Assembly (NCBI GenBank): GCA_017883185.1
Contig: JADGOB010000016.1
Location: 1-45,126 of the forward strand
Length of the DNA: 45,126 bases
Direction: 5' to 3'
DNA from: Acidobacteriota bacterium
Lineage (GTDB): Bacteria; Acidobacteriota; Vicinamibacteria; Vicinamibacterales; Fen-181
Part shown: in pieces, positions 14,858-24,010 of the stretch
Numbering within the stretch: position 1 is the first letter of the stretch
Layout of the letters: every line of letters starts with the position of its first letter
Position numbers and translations under genes: made by a program
Notes under the pieces: generated by a model
Database searches by the model: none
Told to the model about the DNA's origin: nothing
Seen by the model: only the letters and a program-made list of their open reading frames with translations

Positions 14858-17299
14858 ATGAGACGCGCAGTCTTGTGCCTTGCGGTCGTCCTGCTCGCGC
14901 TGCCCGTCCTGGCACAGTCCACCCGAGGTCGAGTCCAGGGCAGGGTCGCCGACACCTCAGGCCTGCCTCTTCCCGGCGTCACCATGATGCTGACGCGCGA
15001 GGCGGGTGCGGCGCTGGTCACCCACACCGATGAAGTCGGCCACTTCGCGTTCGATGTGCCGCACGGGCGATACACCTTGACGGCCGAGTTGTCGGGCTTC
15101 GAGACCGCCGTCCGCCCGAATCTCACCGCGGGGCCCGAACCCCAGACCGTGGATATCGTGCTCGCGCTCGGCGCCTTCAAGATGGAAACGCAGGTCATCG
15201 CACAGGCGCCCAGGATCTTCACGGCAGCCGAGCCGAACGCGCCGGCCACGGTGGACAAGGAGATCATCAAGATGGCGCCGGTGCAGGGAATGCGGTACGA
15301 CTCCGCGCTCCCGCTTCTCCCCGGCGCCGTACGCGGCCCGGATGGGCTGATCAGCATTTCCGGCGCACGTTCGTGGCAGGGGACGGTGCTCGTAGACCAC
15401 GGACGCGAGACGGACCCTCTGACCGGCGAACCGAGCTTCACCCTGTCGATCTCGTCCATTGACACCGTCCAGGTCTACACGCCCTCGCCTCCAGCCGAGG
15501 TTGGCCCTGGCACCGGCGGCGTCACGCTCGTGAACACCAAGGCGGCCGCAGACTCGATCAACTTCAACCTCTTCGGCGTGTTGCCCCGCCCGCGATTCGG
15601 TGAAGGTGTGACCGCGGGGTTCGAGTCGTGGAATCCCGTGGTGGCGCTGAGCGGCCCGGTCGTCAGGGAGCGCGTCTGGCTGGCGCAGTCGTTCGAGTAC
15701 CGGTGGGAGCGCTTTCAGTTCGAGACGGTCGGGGGCAAGCAGGATAGCTCCGTCCGAGGGTGGGTGTCGTTCACGCGGCTCGATATCAAGCCGAGAGGGT
15801 CGCATCACATCAGCGTGCGGGTCGGCGTCTATCCGGAAGAGACCCGCCACTTCGGCCTCGACGCGTTCTCACCCTCTGCGAGCGTGCCGGACGTGAGCCG
15901 CGGCGGGGGCTCCATCAGCGTGGTTGACCGCGTGGCGCTCGGCAACGCTTCGACGCTCGAGACGCGGCTTCACCTCAAACGTCACACCTTGCGCATGGAG
16001 CCGGATGGATCGCGTCCTTACGTCATCGGGCACAAACAGGTGCAGGGCAGCTACTTCAAGCGGGTGGACCGCGAGGCGTACCGCGTGGAAGCCAGCTCCA
16101 CCTGGTCGCGCGCGTTCAAGGGCTGGCACGGCGATCACCTGCTCAAGGCTGGCGCCAGGACGGCCTACGCCACCCTCGACGGCCGGATGAGCTACCGCCC
16201 CGCTGACTACCTGCGCAGCGACGGCACGCTCGCCAGGCGAATCGAGTTCGTCGGCGCCGAGGAGACAGCCGCATCGAGCGGGGAGGTCGGGGCGTTCGTC
16301 CAGGACACCTGGACGATCGGCTCGGGCCTCAAGGCGGAGGTTGGTGTACGATGGGACGCCAACACCATCGTGTCCGGCCTCGCCTTCTTGCCGCGCGCGT
16401 CGCTCACCTACGACCTGCGTCCCAACTCCACGAAGATCAGCGGCGGAGCGGGCGTCTACGTGGACAAGCCGGTGCTGCAACCAGCGATCTTCATGCAGCG
16501 CCAGGCGCGTCGCGAGCTGGTGTTCGATAGGACCGGGGCTCCGGCCGGACCCTGGCGCCTCTTCACCCACGAGGTGGCCGGACCGCTCGTCAACCCGCGG
16601 GCGACAATCCTGCACCTGCAGATGGATCAGCAGCTTCCGGCCGGGTGGATGGTTCGTGCCTCGTACCAGGAGCGGTTTGGCCGGCGCGAGTTCGTTGTCC
16701 GGCCGCTGCTGCGCTCGTCGACCGAAGGCCTCCTGCAGCTGGCTGCCAACGGCGAGTCACACGCGCGCAGCGTCGAACTGACGGCCGGGTTCAGGTCGGC
16801 TCACGGGGCCCACCAGGTGTACGTTTCGTACGTCCGGTCGATGACCAGCGGCAACCAGAACGATCTCAACACCGTCGTCGGCAACTTCGAAACACCGCTC
16901 ATCCTGCCCGACGAGCGCGGGCCGCTGGCGGCCGACGTCCCGCACCGGTTCCTGTCGTGGGCCATGATCTCGTTGCCGTGGAGCCTGACCGCGTCACTCT
17001 TTGTCGAGGTGCGATCCGGCTTTCCGTTCACCGCCATCGACGAGGAGTGGAATGCCGTCGGCGCCCGCAACGGTTCGCGCTTCCCGCTGTTCGTGTCGCT
17101 CGACTTCGCCGTGGAGAAGGCGCTGACGCTGCCGTTCGGGCTTCCCGCCCGTCTCGGCCTCAAGTTCTTCAATATTGCCGGGCGAAACAACGGGCGAAGC
17201 ATCCAGCGCGACGTCGCGCGACCCGACTTCGGCCGGACCTACGACCCGATTCGACGCCAGATACGGGGGACGCTCGAGATCGCGTGGAACAAAGGGTAG
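14858..17299 (+). CDS. TonB-dependent receptor with N-terminal carboxypeptidase-regulatory-like domain
   Basis: The 813-residue protein begins with a signal peptide (about 1-20, ending LPVLAQ). A CarboxypepD_reg-like Ig domain follows at about 24-105 (GRVQGRVADTSGLPLPGVTM, SGFET), then a plug-like segment (about 130-230), and an outer-membrane beta-barrel to the end. This architecture is typical of the expanded oligosaccharide/peptide receptors of Acidobacteria. The last strand ends RGTLEIAWNKG, lacking the usual terminal aromatic residue, which is slightly odd. The ligand is unknown, and no neighbouring ABC or enzyme genes hint at it. I place the start at the ATG before the signal peptide. 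Confidence 0.85.
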   Translation: MRRAVLCLAVVLLALPVLAQSTRGRVQGRVADTSGLPLPGVTMMLTREAGAALVTHTDEVGHFAFDVPHGRYTLTAELSGFETAVRPNLTAGPEPQTVDIVLALGAFKMETQVIAQAPRIFTAAEPNAPATVDKEIIKMAPVQGMRYDSALPLLPGAVRGPDGLISISGARSWQGTVLVDHGRETDPLTGEPSFTLSISSIDTVQVYTPSPPAEVGPGTGGVTLVNTKAAADSINFNLFGVLPRPRFGEGVTAGFESWNPVVALSGPVVRERVWLAQSFEYRWERFQFETVGGKQDSSVRGWVSFTRLDIKPRGSHHISVRVGVYPEETRHFGLDAFSPSASVPDVSRGGGSISVVDRVALGNASTLETRLHLKRHTLRMEPDGSRPYVIGHKQVQGSYFKRVDREAYRVEASSTWSRAFKGWHGDHLLKAGARTAYATLDGRMSYRPADYLRSDGTLARRIEFVGAEETAASSGEVGAFVQDTWTIGSGLKAEVGVRWDANTIVSGLAFLPRASLTYDLRPNSTKISGGAGVYVDKPVLQPAIFMQRQARRELVFDRTGAPAGPWRLFTHEVAGPLVNPRATILHLQMDQQLPAGWMVRASYQERFGRREFVVRPLLRSSTEGLLQLAANGESHARSVELTAGFRSAHGAHQVYVSYVRSMTSGNQNDLNTVVGNFETPLILPDERGPLAADVPHRFLSWAMISLPWSLTASLFVEVRSGFPFTAIDEEWNAVGARNGSRFPLFVSLDFAVEKALTLPFGLPARLGLKFFNIAGRNNGRSIQRDVARPDFGRTYDPIRRQIRGTLEIAWNKG

Positions 17300-17351
17300 G
17301 GAAACGGCGGCACTTGGGAATCTCAAAATCCGCGGCGGAGCGCGGCGTAAC

Positions 17352-17381
17352 TTGTTGCGCGCCAAGCTCCTATGGTACAAT
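17352..17381 (+). promoter_or_regulatory. Promoter of the yebC-ruvCAB cluster
   Basis: The extended -10 box TGGTACAAT (17373-17381) is preceded, 18 bases upstream of its TACAAT core, by TTGTTG (17352-17357). The yebC start is 39 bases further and has GGAG before it, so this mRNA has a normal leader. Confidence 0.55.
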
Positions 17382-17420
17382 CCGGCCTCTATTTTCCTTT
17401 GATTTTTCTGGAGTTCCAGC

Positions 17421-18170
17421 ATGTCCGGCCATTCAAAGTGGGCCACGATCAAGCACAAGAAGGGCGCGGCTGACGCCAAGCGCGGGCGCGTCTTCACCCG
17501 GGTTATCAAAGAGTTGACCGTGGCGGCCCGTGCGGGCGGGGGCGACCCCGACACCAACCCGCGGCTGCGGACCCTCATCGCCGAATCGAAGGCCGTGAAC
17601 ATGCCCGCCGAGAACATCAAGCGGGCGATCAGGCGCGGCACGGGCGAAGAGCCTGGGGTCAACTACGAAGAGGTCGTGTACGAGGCCTACGGCCCCGGCG
17701 GCACCGCCATCATCCTGGAAGGCCTGACCGACAACAAGAACCGCACGGTCGGCGAACTGCGTCACCTGCTGGACAAGTACAACGGCAAGATGGCCGACCG
17801 CAACACGGCCCTCCGGAAGTTCAGCAAGCGCGGCCAGATCCTCATCGAGAAGACCAAGGTGGCCGAGGACGCGTTGATGGCGGCGGTGCTCGAGGCGGGC
17901 GCCGACGACATGCTGGACGACGACGACAGCTGGGAAATCCTCACCGCTCCTGATGCGTTCGACGCCGTGCGCGAAGCGGTCCGCAAGCTCGAGGTCGAGC
18001 CGATGAGCGCCTCGGTGGCGATGGTGCCCTTCGAGTTCGTCAAGCTCACGGGCAGAGAAGCCCAGTCGATGCTGAAGCTGATGGACGTTCTCGAGGACCA
18101 CGACGACGTCCAGCACGCGTGGTCGAACTTCGACATCGACGAAAAGGAGATCGAGGCCTCGCTCTTGTGA
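17421..18170 (+). CDS. yebC: YebC/PmpR-family (TACO1-like) regulatory protein
   Basis: The 249-residue protein starts with the family signature MSGHSKWATIKHKKGAADAK and continues with PRLRTLIAESKAVNMPAENI and YGPGGTAIILEGLTDNKNRT. Length and domain order are normal. YebC proteins were first described as transcription regulators; recent work shows that members help ribosomes pass proline stretches. ATG at 17421 follows GGAG. Its stop overlaps the ruvC start (GTGA), the common yebC-ruvC arrangement. Confidence 0.95.
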   Translation: MSGHSKWATIKHKKGAADAKRGRVFTRVIKELTVAARAGGGDPDTNPRLRTLIAESKAVNMPAENIKRAIRRGTGEEPGVNYEEVVYEAYGPGGTAIILEGLTDNKNRTVGELRHLLDKYNGKMADRNTALRKFSKRGQILIEKTKVAEDALMAAVLEAGADDMLDDDDSWEILTAPDAFDAVREAVRKLEVEPMSASVAMVPFEFVKLTGREAQSMLKLMDVLEDHDDVQHAWSNFDIDEKEIEASLL

Positions 18171-18724
18171 AGGTGTTCGGGATCGACCCCGGCTCCGAAC
18201 GTACCGGCTACGGATGCGTGGAGACGGATGGCAGCCGCCATCGGCTCGTCGCCTGCGGCGCTATCGTCACGTCTCCTCGCCTCGGCTTTCCTGCACAACT
18301 GCTCCGGATCCACCAGCAACTCTCCGCGCTCCTGGCCGAACATCGTCCGGAGTGCGTGGCGGTGGAGAGCGTCTTCTACGCGGCGAACGTCCGTAGCGCG
18401 CTCAAGCTCGGGCACGCGCGCGGCGTGGCACTGCTCGCGGCCATCGAGGCCGGCTACACCTGCGCGGAGTACTCCCCGGCGGAGGTCAAGTGCGCCGTTG
18501 TCGGCTACGGCCGCGCCGAGAAACACCAGGTGCAGGAAATGGTGAAGCTGCTCCTCGGCCTCGCCGAGGTGCCCACGCCCCACGACGCCGCCGACGCGCT
18601 GGCCGTCGCCATCTGCCACCTGCACAGCCAGAGGCCGGACGTCGTGACGGAGCACGTGCGGGCGACGCGCTCGAAGCCGAAGTCCTGGCGGGACTACATC
18701 CCCCCGGGGGACAACGAGCGTTGA
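18167..18724 (+). CDS. ruvC: Holliday junction resolvase RuvC
   Basis: The 185-residue endonuclease cuts Holliday junctions after RuvAB branch migration. The four catalytic carboxylates are present: Asp7 (FGIDPG), Glu67 (VAVESVF), Asp140 and Asp143 (PHDAADALA). The length is normal, with a short basic tail. The GTG start overlaps the yebC stop by four bases, so translation is coupled. ruvA and ruvB follow after a repeat-containing gap. Confidence 0.95.
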   Translation: MKVFGIDPGSERTGYGCVETDGSRHRLVACGAIVTSPRLGFPAQLLRIHQQLSALLAEHRPECVAVESVFYAANVRSALKLGHARGVALLAAIEAGYTCAEYSPAEVKCAVVGYGRAEKHQVQEMVKLLLGLAEVPTPHDAADALAVAICHLHSQRPDVVTEHVRATRSKPKSWRDYIPPGDNER

Positions 18725-18802
18725 GGTGACACGTGACGGACTTGTTTACGCCATACCGGGTGACGTGAACGTGTGCAGATCGTGCGGTGTGTCCGTCAAC
18801 AC

Positions 18803-18839
18803 GGCCGCGAGTCGCAAGCCGCAGGTCGCAAGCCGGATT
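18803..18839 (+). repeat. Low-complexity CGCAAGCC repeat before ruvA
   Basis: Units of GAGTCGCAAGCCGCAGGTC and CGCAAGCC fill the gap between ruvC and ruvA. GTCGCAAGCCGGATT at its end is identical to the end of the repeat at 4243-4325. Confidence 0.55.
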
Positions 18840-18862
18840 GTTGTGCGGAGGTTGCGCAAGTT

Positions 18863-19468
18863 GTGATTGCGAGACTGAACGGCCGGCTGGTCGAGAAGCA
18901 GCCGACGCGCCTGGTCGTGGACGTGCACGGCGTGGGGTACGAGGTGCAGGTGCCGCTCTCCACCTTCTACCTCCTGCCCGCGCCGGGCGCTGACGTGTCG
19001 CTGCGCATCCACACGCACGTGCGCGAAGACGCGCTGTCGCTCTTTGGATTTGCGACGGCCCTGGAACAGCTGGTGTTCGAGCGGCTGATCACCATCAGCG
19101 GGATTGGCCCGAAGCTGGCGCTGGTCGTGCTTTCCGGCATCGATCCCGCAGACCTTGTTCGCGCGGTGCAGGCCGGGGACGTCGGCCGCCTGACGATGAT
19201 TCCAGGCGTCGGCAAGAAGACCGCCGAGCGAATCGGCCTCGAGCTGAAGGACCGGCTGCCGCAGCCGTTGATCGCGGAACTCACGGCGGCCCCGGGCGGG
19301 CCGACGGGCGAGATCACGCTGCGCGCGGACCTGCTCTCCGCCCTCCTGAATCTGGGATATCATCGGCCGCTTGCCGAGAAGGCTGTGGACGCGGCGCTGA
19401 AGGCGCCCGGCGACCCGACCTTCGAGCGGGCGTTGAAACAGGCGCTTCGCGAGACAGGAAGAATCTAG
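18863..19468 (+). CDS. ruvA: Holliday junction DNA helicase subunit RuvA
   Basis: With the GTG start at 18863 the protein has 201 residues, the family norm, and opens with the expected [20 protein letters not shown]. The OB-fold domain I is followed by the helix-hairpin-helix domain ([15 protein letters not shown] and [20 protein letters not shown]) and a C-terminal three-helix domain III ([20 protein letters not shown]) that binds RuvB. GGAGG lies 12 bases before the GTG, slightly far. The frame is open upstream through a repeat, but those codons have no family match. RuvA tetramers hold the junction for RuvB. Confidence 0.93.
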   Translation: MIARLNGRLVEKQPTRLVVDVHGVGYEVQVPLSTFYLLPAPGADVSLRIHTHVREDALSLFGFATALEQLVFERLITISGIGPKLALVVLSGIDPADLVRAVQAGDVGRLTMIPGVGKKTAERIGLELKDRLPQPLIAELTAAPGGPTGEITLRADLLSALLNLGYHRPLAEKAVDAALKAPGDPTFERALKQALRETGRI

Positions 19469-19496
19469 ATCGCACAGGTCGCGAGATGCACGCGTC

Positions 19497-20516
19497 ATGG
19501 ATGAACCGCGGGTGATTACGCCGGCGCGCGTGGACGAGGACGCGCAGTTCGAGGTGGGGCTGCGGCCGCGCACGCTCGATGAGTACATCGGGCAGGAGCG
19601 CGTCCGCGACAACCTCGTGGTGTCGATCACTGCGGCCCGCCAGCGCGGCGAAGCGTTGGACCACGTGCTGCTCTACGGCCCTCCCGGCCTCGGCAAGACG
19701 ACCCTGGCCTACGTGATCGGGAACGAGCTGGGTGTGCCGGTGCGATCGACGTCGGGGCCCGTGCTCGAGAAGCCGGGCGACCTTGCCGCGATGCTGAGCA
19801 ACCTCAAGGAACGCGAGGTGCTCTTCATCGACGAGATCCACCGCATGTCGCCGATTATCGAGGAAATCCTCTATCCCGCCATGGAGGACTACCAGATCGA
19901 CATCATGATCGGCCAGGGACCGAGCGCCCGTTCCGTGAAGCTGCCGGTTCCGCCGTTCACATTGATCGGATCGACCACGCGCGCCGGGCTCCTCACCTCG
20001 CCGCTCCGGAGCCGCTTCGGCATCGTCCACCGGCTCGACTTCTACACCGACGTCGATCTCCAGGAGATCGTGCGGCGGTCGGCCCGCATCCTGGGCGTGG
20101 CGATCGACGACCGCGCGGCGGAAGAAATCGCCCGACGATCGCGGGGCACACCGCGCGTGGTCAACCGGCTGCTGCGCCGCGTGCGCGACTACGCGCAGGT
20201 GCGGGCGGAGGGCGAAATTACGCTGCCGGTCGCCGAAGCGGGATTGACGCTGCTCGAGGTGGACAAGCACGGGTTCGACGAGATCGACCGCCGCGTGCTG
20301 CGGACGATCATCGAGAAGTTCGGCGGAGGCCCGGTGGGGCTCAGCACGATTTCCGCGGCCATCTCCGAAGAGAAGGACGCGATCGAGGACATCTACGAGC
20401 CGTTCCTGATCCAGATCGGGTTCCTGGCTCGCACGCCGCGCGGACGCGTGGCGACAGCGCGGGCCTACGAGTATTTCGGGCTCCACGCGCCCGACCGGGA
20501 CCAGCGTCTCTGGTAG
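19497..20516 (+). CDS. ruvB: Holliday junction DNA helicase subunit RuvB
   Basis: The 339-residue AAA+ motor carries Walker A GPPGLGKT (61-68), Walker B with DEIH (112-115), sensor 1 in IGSTTRAG, and the winged-helix C-terminal domain, including [20 protein letters not shown] and a conserved ending [27 protein letters not shown] is the family opening. Everything needed for function is visible. ruvB is followed by fabH instead of the frequent queA; queA appears 4.4 kb later. Confidence 0.97.
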   Translation: MDEPRVITPARVDEDAQFEVGLRPRTLDEYIGQERVRDNLVVSITAARQRGEALDHVLLYGPPGLGKTTLAYVIGNELGVPVRSTSGPVLEKPGDLAAMLSNLKEREVLFIDEIHRMSPIIEEILYPAMEDYQIDIMIGQGPSARSVKLPVPPFTLIGSTTRAGLLTSPLRSRFGIVHRLDFYTDVDLQEIVRRSARILGVAIDDRAAEEIARRSRGTPRVVNRLLRRVRDYAQVRAEGEITLPVAEAGLTLLEVDKHGFDEIDRRVLRTIIEKFGGGPVGLSTISAAISEEKDAIEDIYEPFLIQIGFLARTPRGRVATARAYEYFGLHAPDRDQRLW

Positions 20517-20560
20517 ATGACGTCGGTTCTGATTTCGGGCCCGAGCGGCACACGCGTCGT

Positions 20561-20590
20561 GCCGAGAGCCGAAAGCCAGGGGCCGAGAAC
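20561..20590 (+). repeat. Short degenerate GAGCCGAAAGCC repeat between ruvB and fabH
   Basis: GAGAGCCGAAAGCCAGGGGCCGAGA belongs to the loose GAGCC/AAGCC repeat family seen at other gene borders. It precedes the fabH ribosome-binding site GGAGGA. Confidence 0.35.
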
Positions 20591-20612
20591 CATTTTGCAA
20601 GGAGGACGACGA

Positions 20613-21659
20613 GTGGCGAGCGACGGTCAGACGTTCATCCCCGACCATCGGCCAGCCGGCCTTGGCTGCGGCAGACCCACTGAAATCAGCAGCCTGGCGA
20701 CCTACGTGCCGCCCCGCCTGCTGACGAACCAGGACCTCGAGAAACTGGTCGAGACCACCAGCGAGTGGATCCTGCAGCGCACCGGCATTCATACTCGCCA
20801 CATCGTCGATCCCGGCGTCGCGACCTCTGACCTCGGCAAGGAGGCGGCACTCGAGGCGATAGCACTCGCCGGCCTCACGCCCGCGGACATCGACCTGGTC
20901 ATCGTCGGCACCACCACCCCCGACATGTTCTTCCCGAGCACGGCGGCGCTGATCCAGCACAAGATCGGGGCCAGTCACGCCTGGGGGTTCGACCTCGGCG
21001 GCGCCTGCTCGGGCTTCATCTTCTCGCTGGCGACGGCCAGTCAGCTCGTGTCCACTGGCCGCCACAACCACGCGCTCGTCGTTGGCGCCGACGTGATGAC
21101 GAGCATCATCGACTACAAGGATCGCGCCACGTGCGTGCTGTTCGGCGACGGCGCGGGAGCCGTGGTCGTGAGTGCGGCGAAGGATCCGACGCTGGCGATT
21201 CTCGACTTCGCCCACGAGATCGACGGCAGTGGCGGGCAGTCCCTGCAGATGCCGGCTGGCGGCAGCCTACGTCCGGCAAGCCACGAGACCGTCGAACAGC
21301 GGCTGCACTACGTGAAGCAGGACGGGCAGGCGGTCTTCAAGTTCGCCGTGCGGAAGACCGAAGAGATCAGCCGCGTCATCATGCAGCGGAACGGCCTGAC
21401 TGCGGATGACATCGCGTTGTTCGTGTCGCACCAGGCCAACCGGCGCATCATCACGGCGGCTGCCGACCGTCTCGGCTTCTGCGAGTCGAAGGTCGTCATC
21501 AACCTCGAGAAGTTCGGCAACACGACCGCCGCGACGATCCCGCTCGCCCTGAACGACTGCGTCCAGGACGGCCGCCTGAAGAAGGGCGACTTGGTGCTGC
21601 TGGCCTCCGTGGGCGCAGGCTTCACGGTGGGCAGCGTGCTCGTGCGCTGGGCGTATTAG
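20613..21659 (+). CDS. fabH: Beta-ketoacyl-ACP synthase III
   Basis: The 348-residue enzyme condenses acetyl-CoA with malonyl-ACP to begin fatty-acid synthesis. The catalytic triad is present: Cys132 in GGACSGF, His273 in SHQANRRI and Asn303 in GNTTAATIP. ETTSEWILQRTGI and VLFGDGAGAVVV are family hallmarks. GTG at 20613 with GGAGGA eight bases upstream is the likely start; an ATG directly after ruvB would add 32 unrelated residues encoded by a repeat. The first 25 residues are an extension before the usual N-terminal strand. No other fatty-acid genes are adjacent. Confidence 0.92.
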   Translation: MASDGQTFIPDHRPAGLGCGRPTEISSLATYVPPRLLTNQDLEKLVETTSEWILQRTGIHTRHIVDPGVATSDLGKEAALEAIALAGLTPADIDLVIVGTTTPDMFFPSTAALIQHKIGASHAWGFDLGGACSGFIFSLATASQLVSTGRHNHALVVGADVMTSIIDYKDRATCVLFGDGAGAVVVSAAKDPTLAILDFAHEIDGSGGQSLQMPAGGSLRPASHETVEQRLHYVKQDGQAVFKFAVRKTEEISRVIMQRNGLTADDIALFVSHQANRRIITAAADRLGFCESKVVINLEKFGNTTAATIPLALNDCVQDGRLKKGDLVLLASVGAGFTVGSVLVRWAY

Positions 21660-22090
21660 CGAAGCTCCGCCTCAAACCGCCGAGGGTTTCCCCGCGGCAC
21701 GACCGGCCGGTCGCCCCGTCCCGGGGTCTATTCCTTAAATCCTCGATTCGGTCGGACACAGCCTTCATCACCATCAGCCGCCTCGCGGGCCTTGGGTCTC
21801 TCGTTTCTCGCCATCACCGTGACCGGTCGGCGGACAGTGGAGAAGAGTGTCTCGTGGATGCACACGGGGTGTCCAGCAACTGGACACGGGGCGAATGGCC
21901 AGAATTGTTAGCAGATTGCAGAATTTGCCACATCGATAGCACCGTCGATGTTCAGTAATTGCACACCTCTGCCTCAAGCCTGGAATCCCTCCCGCGGGGT
22001 CGGAGTCTCTAAGATATTGATATATCGATACTTACGGTGTTGTTTCCCAACCGCCGACGAGGTGGCCGCCCAATTGCTGTGTTGGGCAGC
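21660..22090 (+). promoter_or_regulatory. Non-coding 430-base region before the subtilase gene, with two dyads
   Basis: No gene is seen. Near the left end CCCCG (21714-21718) and CGGGG (21722-21726) form a short hairpin followed by TCTATTCCTT, a weak terminator for fabH. A perfect dyad GTGTCCAG-CAA-CTGGACAC lies at 21869-21887, and a second, ACATCGA and TCGATGT eight bases apart, at 21930-21951. An AT-rich patch (22011-22034) stands about 60 bases before the subtilase start. The dyads look like operator sites; no regulator gene is adjacent, and I find no convincing sigma-54 or sigma-70 box spaced correctly. Confidence 0.4.
21869..21887. promoter_or_regulatory. Perfect dyad GTGTCCAG-N3-CTGGACAC (candidate operator)
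   Basis: Two 8-base arms are exactly complementary around CAA. The 19-bp site is flanked by CGGGG on both sides. Such a symmetrical site suits a dimeric transcription factor. It is about 200 bases before the subtilase gene, within the range of an enhancer-binding protein. Confidence 0.45.
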
Positions 22091-24010
22091 ATGAACCTCC
22101 GTTGCCATCTTGTCTTCGTGGCGGCAGTCATGGCCGCAGGCCTTGCGGGCACCGAGCCCCAGGCGTTCGCCCAGCGCTGGCCCGCCAAACTTGACATGGT
22201 GCTCGCGAAGGCGGCGGGCAGCACTGACACCGGCCTCCAGCAAATCATCATTCGGGTGAGGCCAGGTGCCCGGTCGCGCGTGAAGGATCAGCTCGAGGCC
22301 AGCGGCTACCGCGTGACGGGCGAGCATCCCACTATCGACTCGCTCGTGGTTGAAGTGCCGTCGGCCGCCATCGCGCACCTGGCTGGCAATCCCGAGATCG
22401 CGTCGCTCTCTTCGGACGCCATCGTGACACCGGCCGGCGCCTTCTGGCCGAGGGACTTCGCGCAGTGGCACGACGGGCAGGGCAACTTCCTTCGAACGAC
22501 CCTGGGGCTCGGGCCCGGGGCGCCCACCGGCGCGGGCGTCGGCGTGGCGATCATCGACTCCGGCATTCAGCCAACCCTCGACTTCGCCGGTCGTATCACC
22601 GGATTCTTCGATCTCACCGGCGGCACCCTCCGACGTGCGGTGCCCTCCGACGATTACGGCCATGGCACGCACGTGGCCGGGCTGATCGGGGGGAACGGCG
22701 TCCAGTCGGCGTTCCAGTACCAGGGCATCGCGCCGGCCGTCCGGTTCACCGTGTTCAAGGTGCTCGATGAGACCGGGCAGGGCCGGACGAGCGACGTCGT
22801 TCGGGCCATCGAGTACGTGATCCAGAACCGGCAGCGGCTGCAGATCGACATCATCAACCTGTCGATCGGTCACCCGGTCTTCGAGCCGGCCGCGACCGAC
22901 CCCCTCGTGCAGGCCATCGAGCAGGCCACGCGGGCCGGCCTGGTCGTGGTTGCCGCCGCGGGCAACTGCGGCATCAACCCGCTGACGGGCGAGACGGGTT
23001 ACGCCGGCGTGACGTCCCCCGGGAACGCGCCGTCCGCGATCACCGTCGGGGCGCTGCTCACGCGGGGCACGACCGTCAGGTCGGACGACCAGGTGGCGAC
23101 GTTCAGTTCGCGGGGGCCGACGTGGTACGACGCGTACGCCAAGCCGGACATCGTGGCGCCCGGCGACCGTCTGGTCTCCGTCGGCGTGCCGGGCAGCGCG
23201 CTGTACGAGCAGTTTCCCTCCCTGCACGTCGCAGGGGCCTTTGGGGGCAAGTACATCAGACTGAGCGGCACGAGCATGGCCACGGCGGTGGCCACCGGCG
23301 TGATCGCCCTGGCCATCGACGCGAACCGCGACCGGACGCTTGGCTCCCAGGCGCCGCTCTCGGCCAACGCCCTCAAGGCGATCCTGCAGTTCTCCGCGTT
23401 TCCGCTGCACGACGCCAACGGCGCCGAGTACGACCGCCTGACCGAGGGCGGCGGCGGCCTGAACGCGGCGGGAGCGATCGTTCTGGCAGCGTCGGTGGAC
23501 ACGTCAGCCCGGACCGGCGAGCCGTGGATTGCGCCGGAACCGCAGCCGGTGACGACGATCGCCGGCGAAGCGCTGCCGTGGGCGCAGAACATCGTGTGGG
23601 GGGTGTGGCAGGTGCCAGGCTCCGTCTTCTACACCAACGCGCCGTGCTGGGGCAGCAACATCGTGTGGGGCGTGTCCGACAGCCAGAACATTGTGTGGGG
23701 CGTCTCCGACAGCCTCGTGTCCGGCACGAACATCGTTTGGGGCGTCAACATTGTCTGGGGCGTCAACATCGTCTGGGGTGTGAACATCGTCTGGGGCGTG
23801 AACATCGTGTGGGGCGTGAACCTGCTGGGTGTCAGCGACCCGGCGAACCCCAACCAGGTGGTGTGGGGACAGGTGGGCGGACCGACCAGCACCGCTTGGG
23901 GACACCTCGAAGGGAGCAACATCGTCTGGGGCGTGGCCCGGAACATTGTCTGGGGCGTCAACGACAGCAGTGTGCGCGCGGCCAGCGCAGGAGTGGGCGG
24001 AGACCGATGA
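22091..24010 (+). CDS. Secreted S8 (subtilisin-like) serine peptidase with C-terminal NIVWG repeats
   Basis: From the ATG at 22091 the protein has 639 residues. A signal peptide (1-27, ending QAFAQ) is followed by an inhibitor-I9-like propeptide (about 48-115) and the S8 catalytic domain. The triad is Asp156 (AIIDSGI), His191 (YGHGTHVAG) and Ser395 (SGTSMATAV), with oxyanion Asn292 (AAAGN). After about residue 497 comes an unusual tail: NIVWGV occurs ten times, five of them in direct tandem (547-576), with degenerate NLLGV, VVWGQV and TAWGHL copies. The tail lacks a sorting motif. It may form a stacked beta structure at the surface. The last codon overlaps the start of a GNAT gene (ATGA). No Shine-Dalgarno is clear. 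Confidence 0.85.
   Translation: MNLRCHLVFVAAVMAAGLAGTEPQAFAQRWPAKLDMVLAKAAGSTDTGLQQIIIRVRPGARSRVKDQLEASGYRVTGEHPTIDSLVVEVPSAAIAHLAGNPEIASLSSDAIVTPAGAFWPRDFAQWHDGQGNFLRTTLGLGPGAPTGAGVGVAIIDSGIQPTLDFAGRITGFFDLTGGTLRRAVPSDDYGHGTHVAGLIGGNGVQSAFQYQGIAPAVRFTVFKVLDETGQGRTSDVVRAIEYVIQNRQRLQIDIINLSIGHPVFEPAATDPLVQAIEQATRAGLVVVAAAGNCGINPLTGETGYAGVTSPGNAPSAITVGALLTRGTTVRSDDQVATFSSRGPTWYDAYAKPDIVAPGDRLVSVGVPGSALYEQFPSLHVAGAFGGKYIRLSGTSMATAVATGVIALAIDANRDRTLGSQAPLSANALKAILQFSAFPLHDANGAEYDRLTEGGGGLNAAGAIVLAASVDTSARTGEPWIAPEPQPVTTIAGEALPWAQNIVWGVWQVPGSVFYTNAPCWGSNIVWGVSDSQNIVWGVSDSLVSGTNIVWGVNIVWGVNIVWGVNIVWGVNIVWGVNLLGVSDPANPNQVVWGQVGGPTSTAWGHLEGSNIVWGVARNIVWGVNDSSVRAASAGVGGDR
23729..23818 (+). repeat. Five in-frame 18-bp tandem repeats encoding NIVWGV
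   Basis: Five direct copies of an 18-base unit encode NIVWGV. Third codon positions differ between copies (for example GTT, GTC, GTG), while the peptide is identical. This points to selection on the protein and not to recent slippage alone. Confidence 0.85.

Noticed and set aside
18725-18862. N-terminal extension of RuvA from an upstream in-frame start
   Set aside because: The added residues are encoded by a low-complexity repeat and do not match RuvA. The GTG at 18863 gives the exact family N-terminus.
19314-21215. A 633-codon minus-strand frame across ruvB and fabH
   Set aside because: It is antisense to two well-supported genes and has no motif of its own.
21841-21960. Sigma-54 promoter near the GTGTCCAG dyad
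   Set aside because: No GG and GC pair with the required ten-base spacing was found on either strand, although the dyad could suit an enhancer-binding protein.
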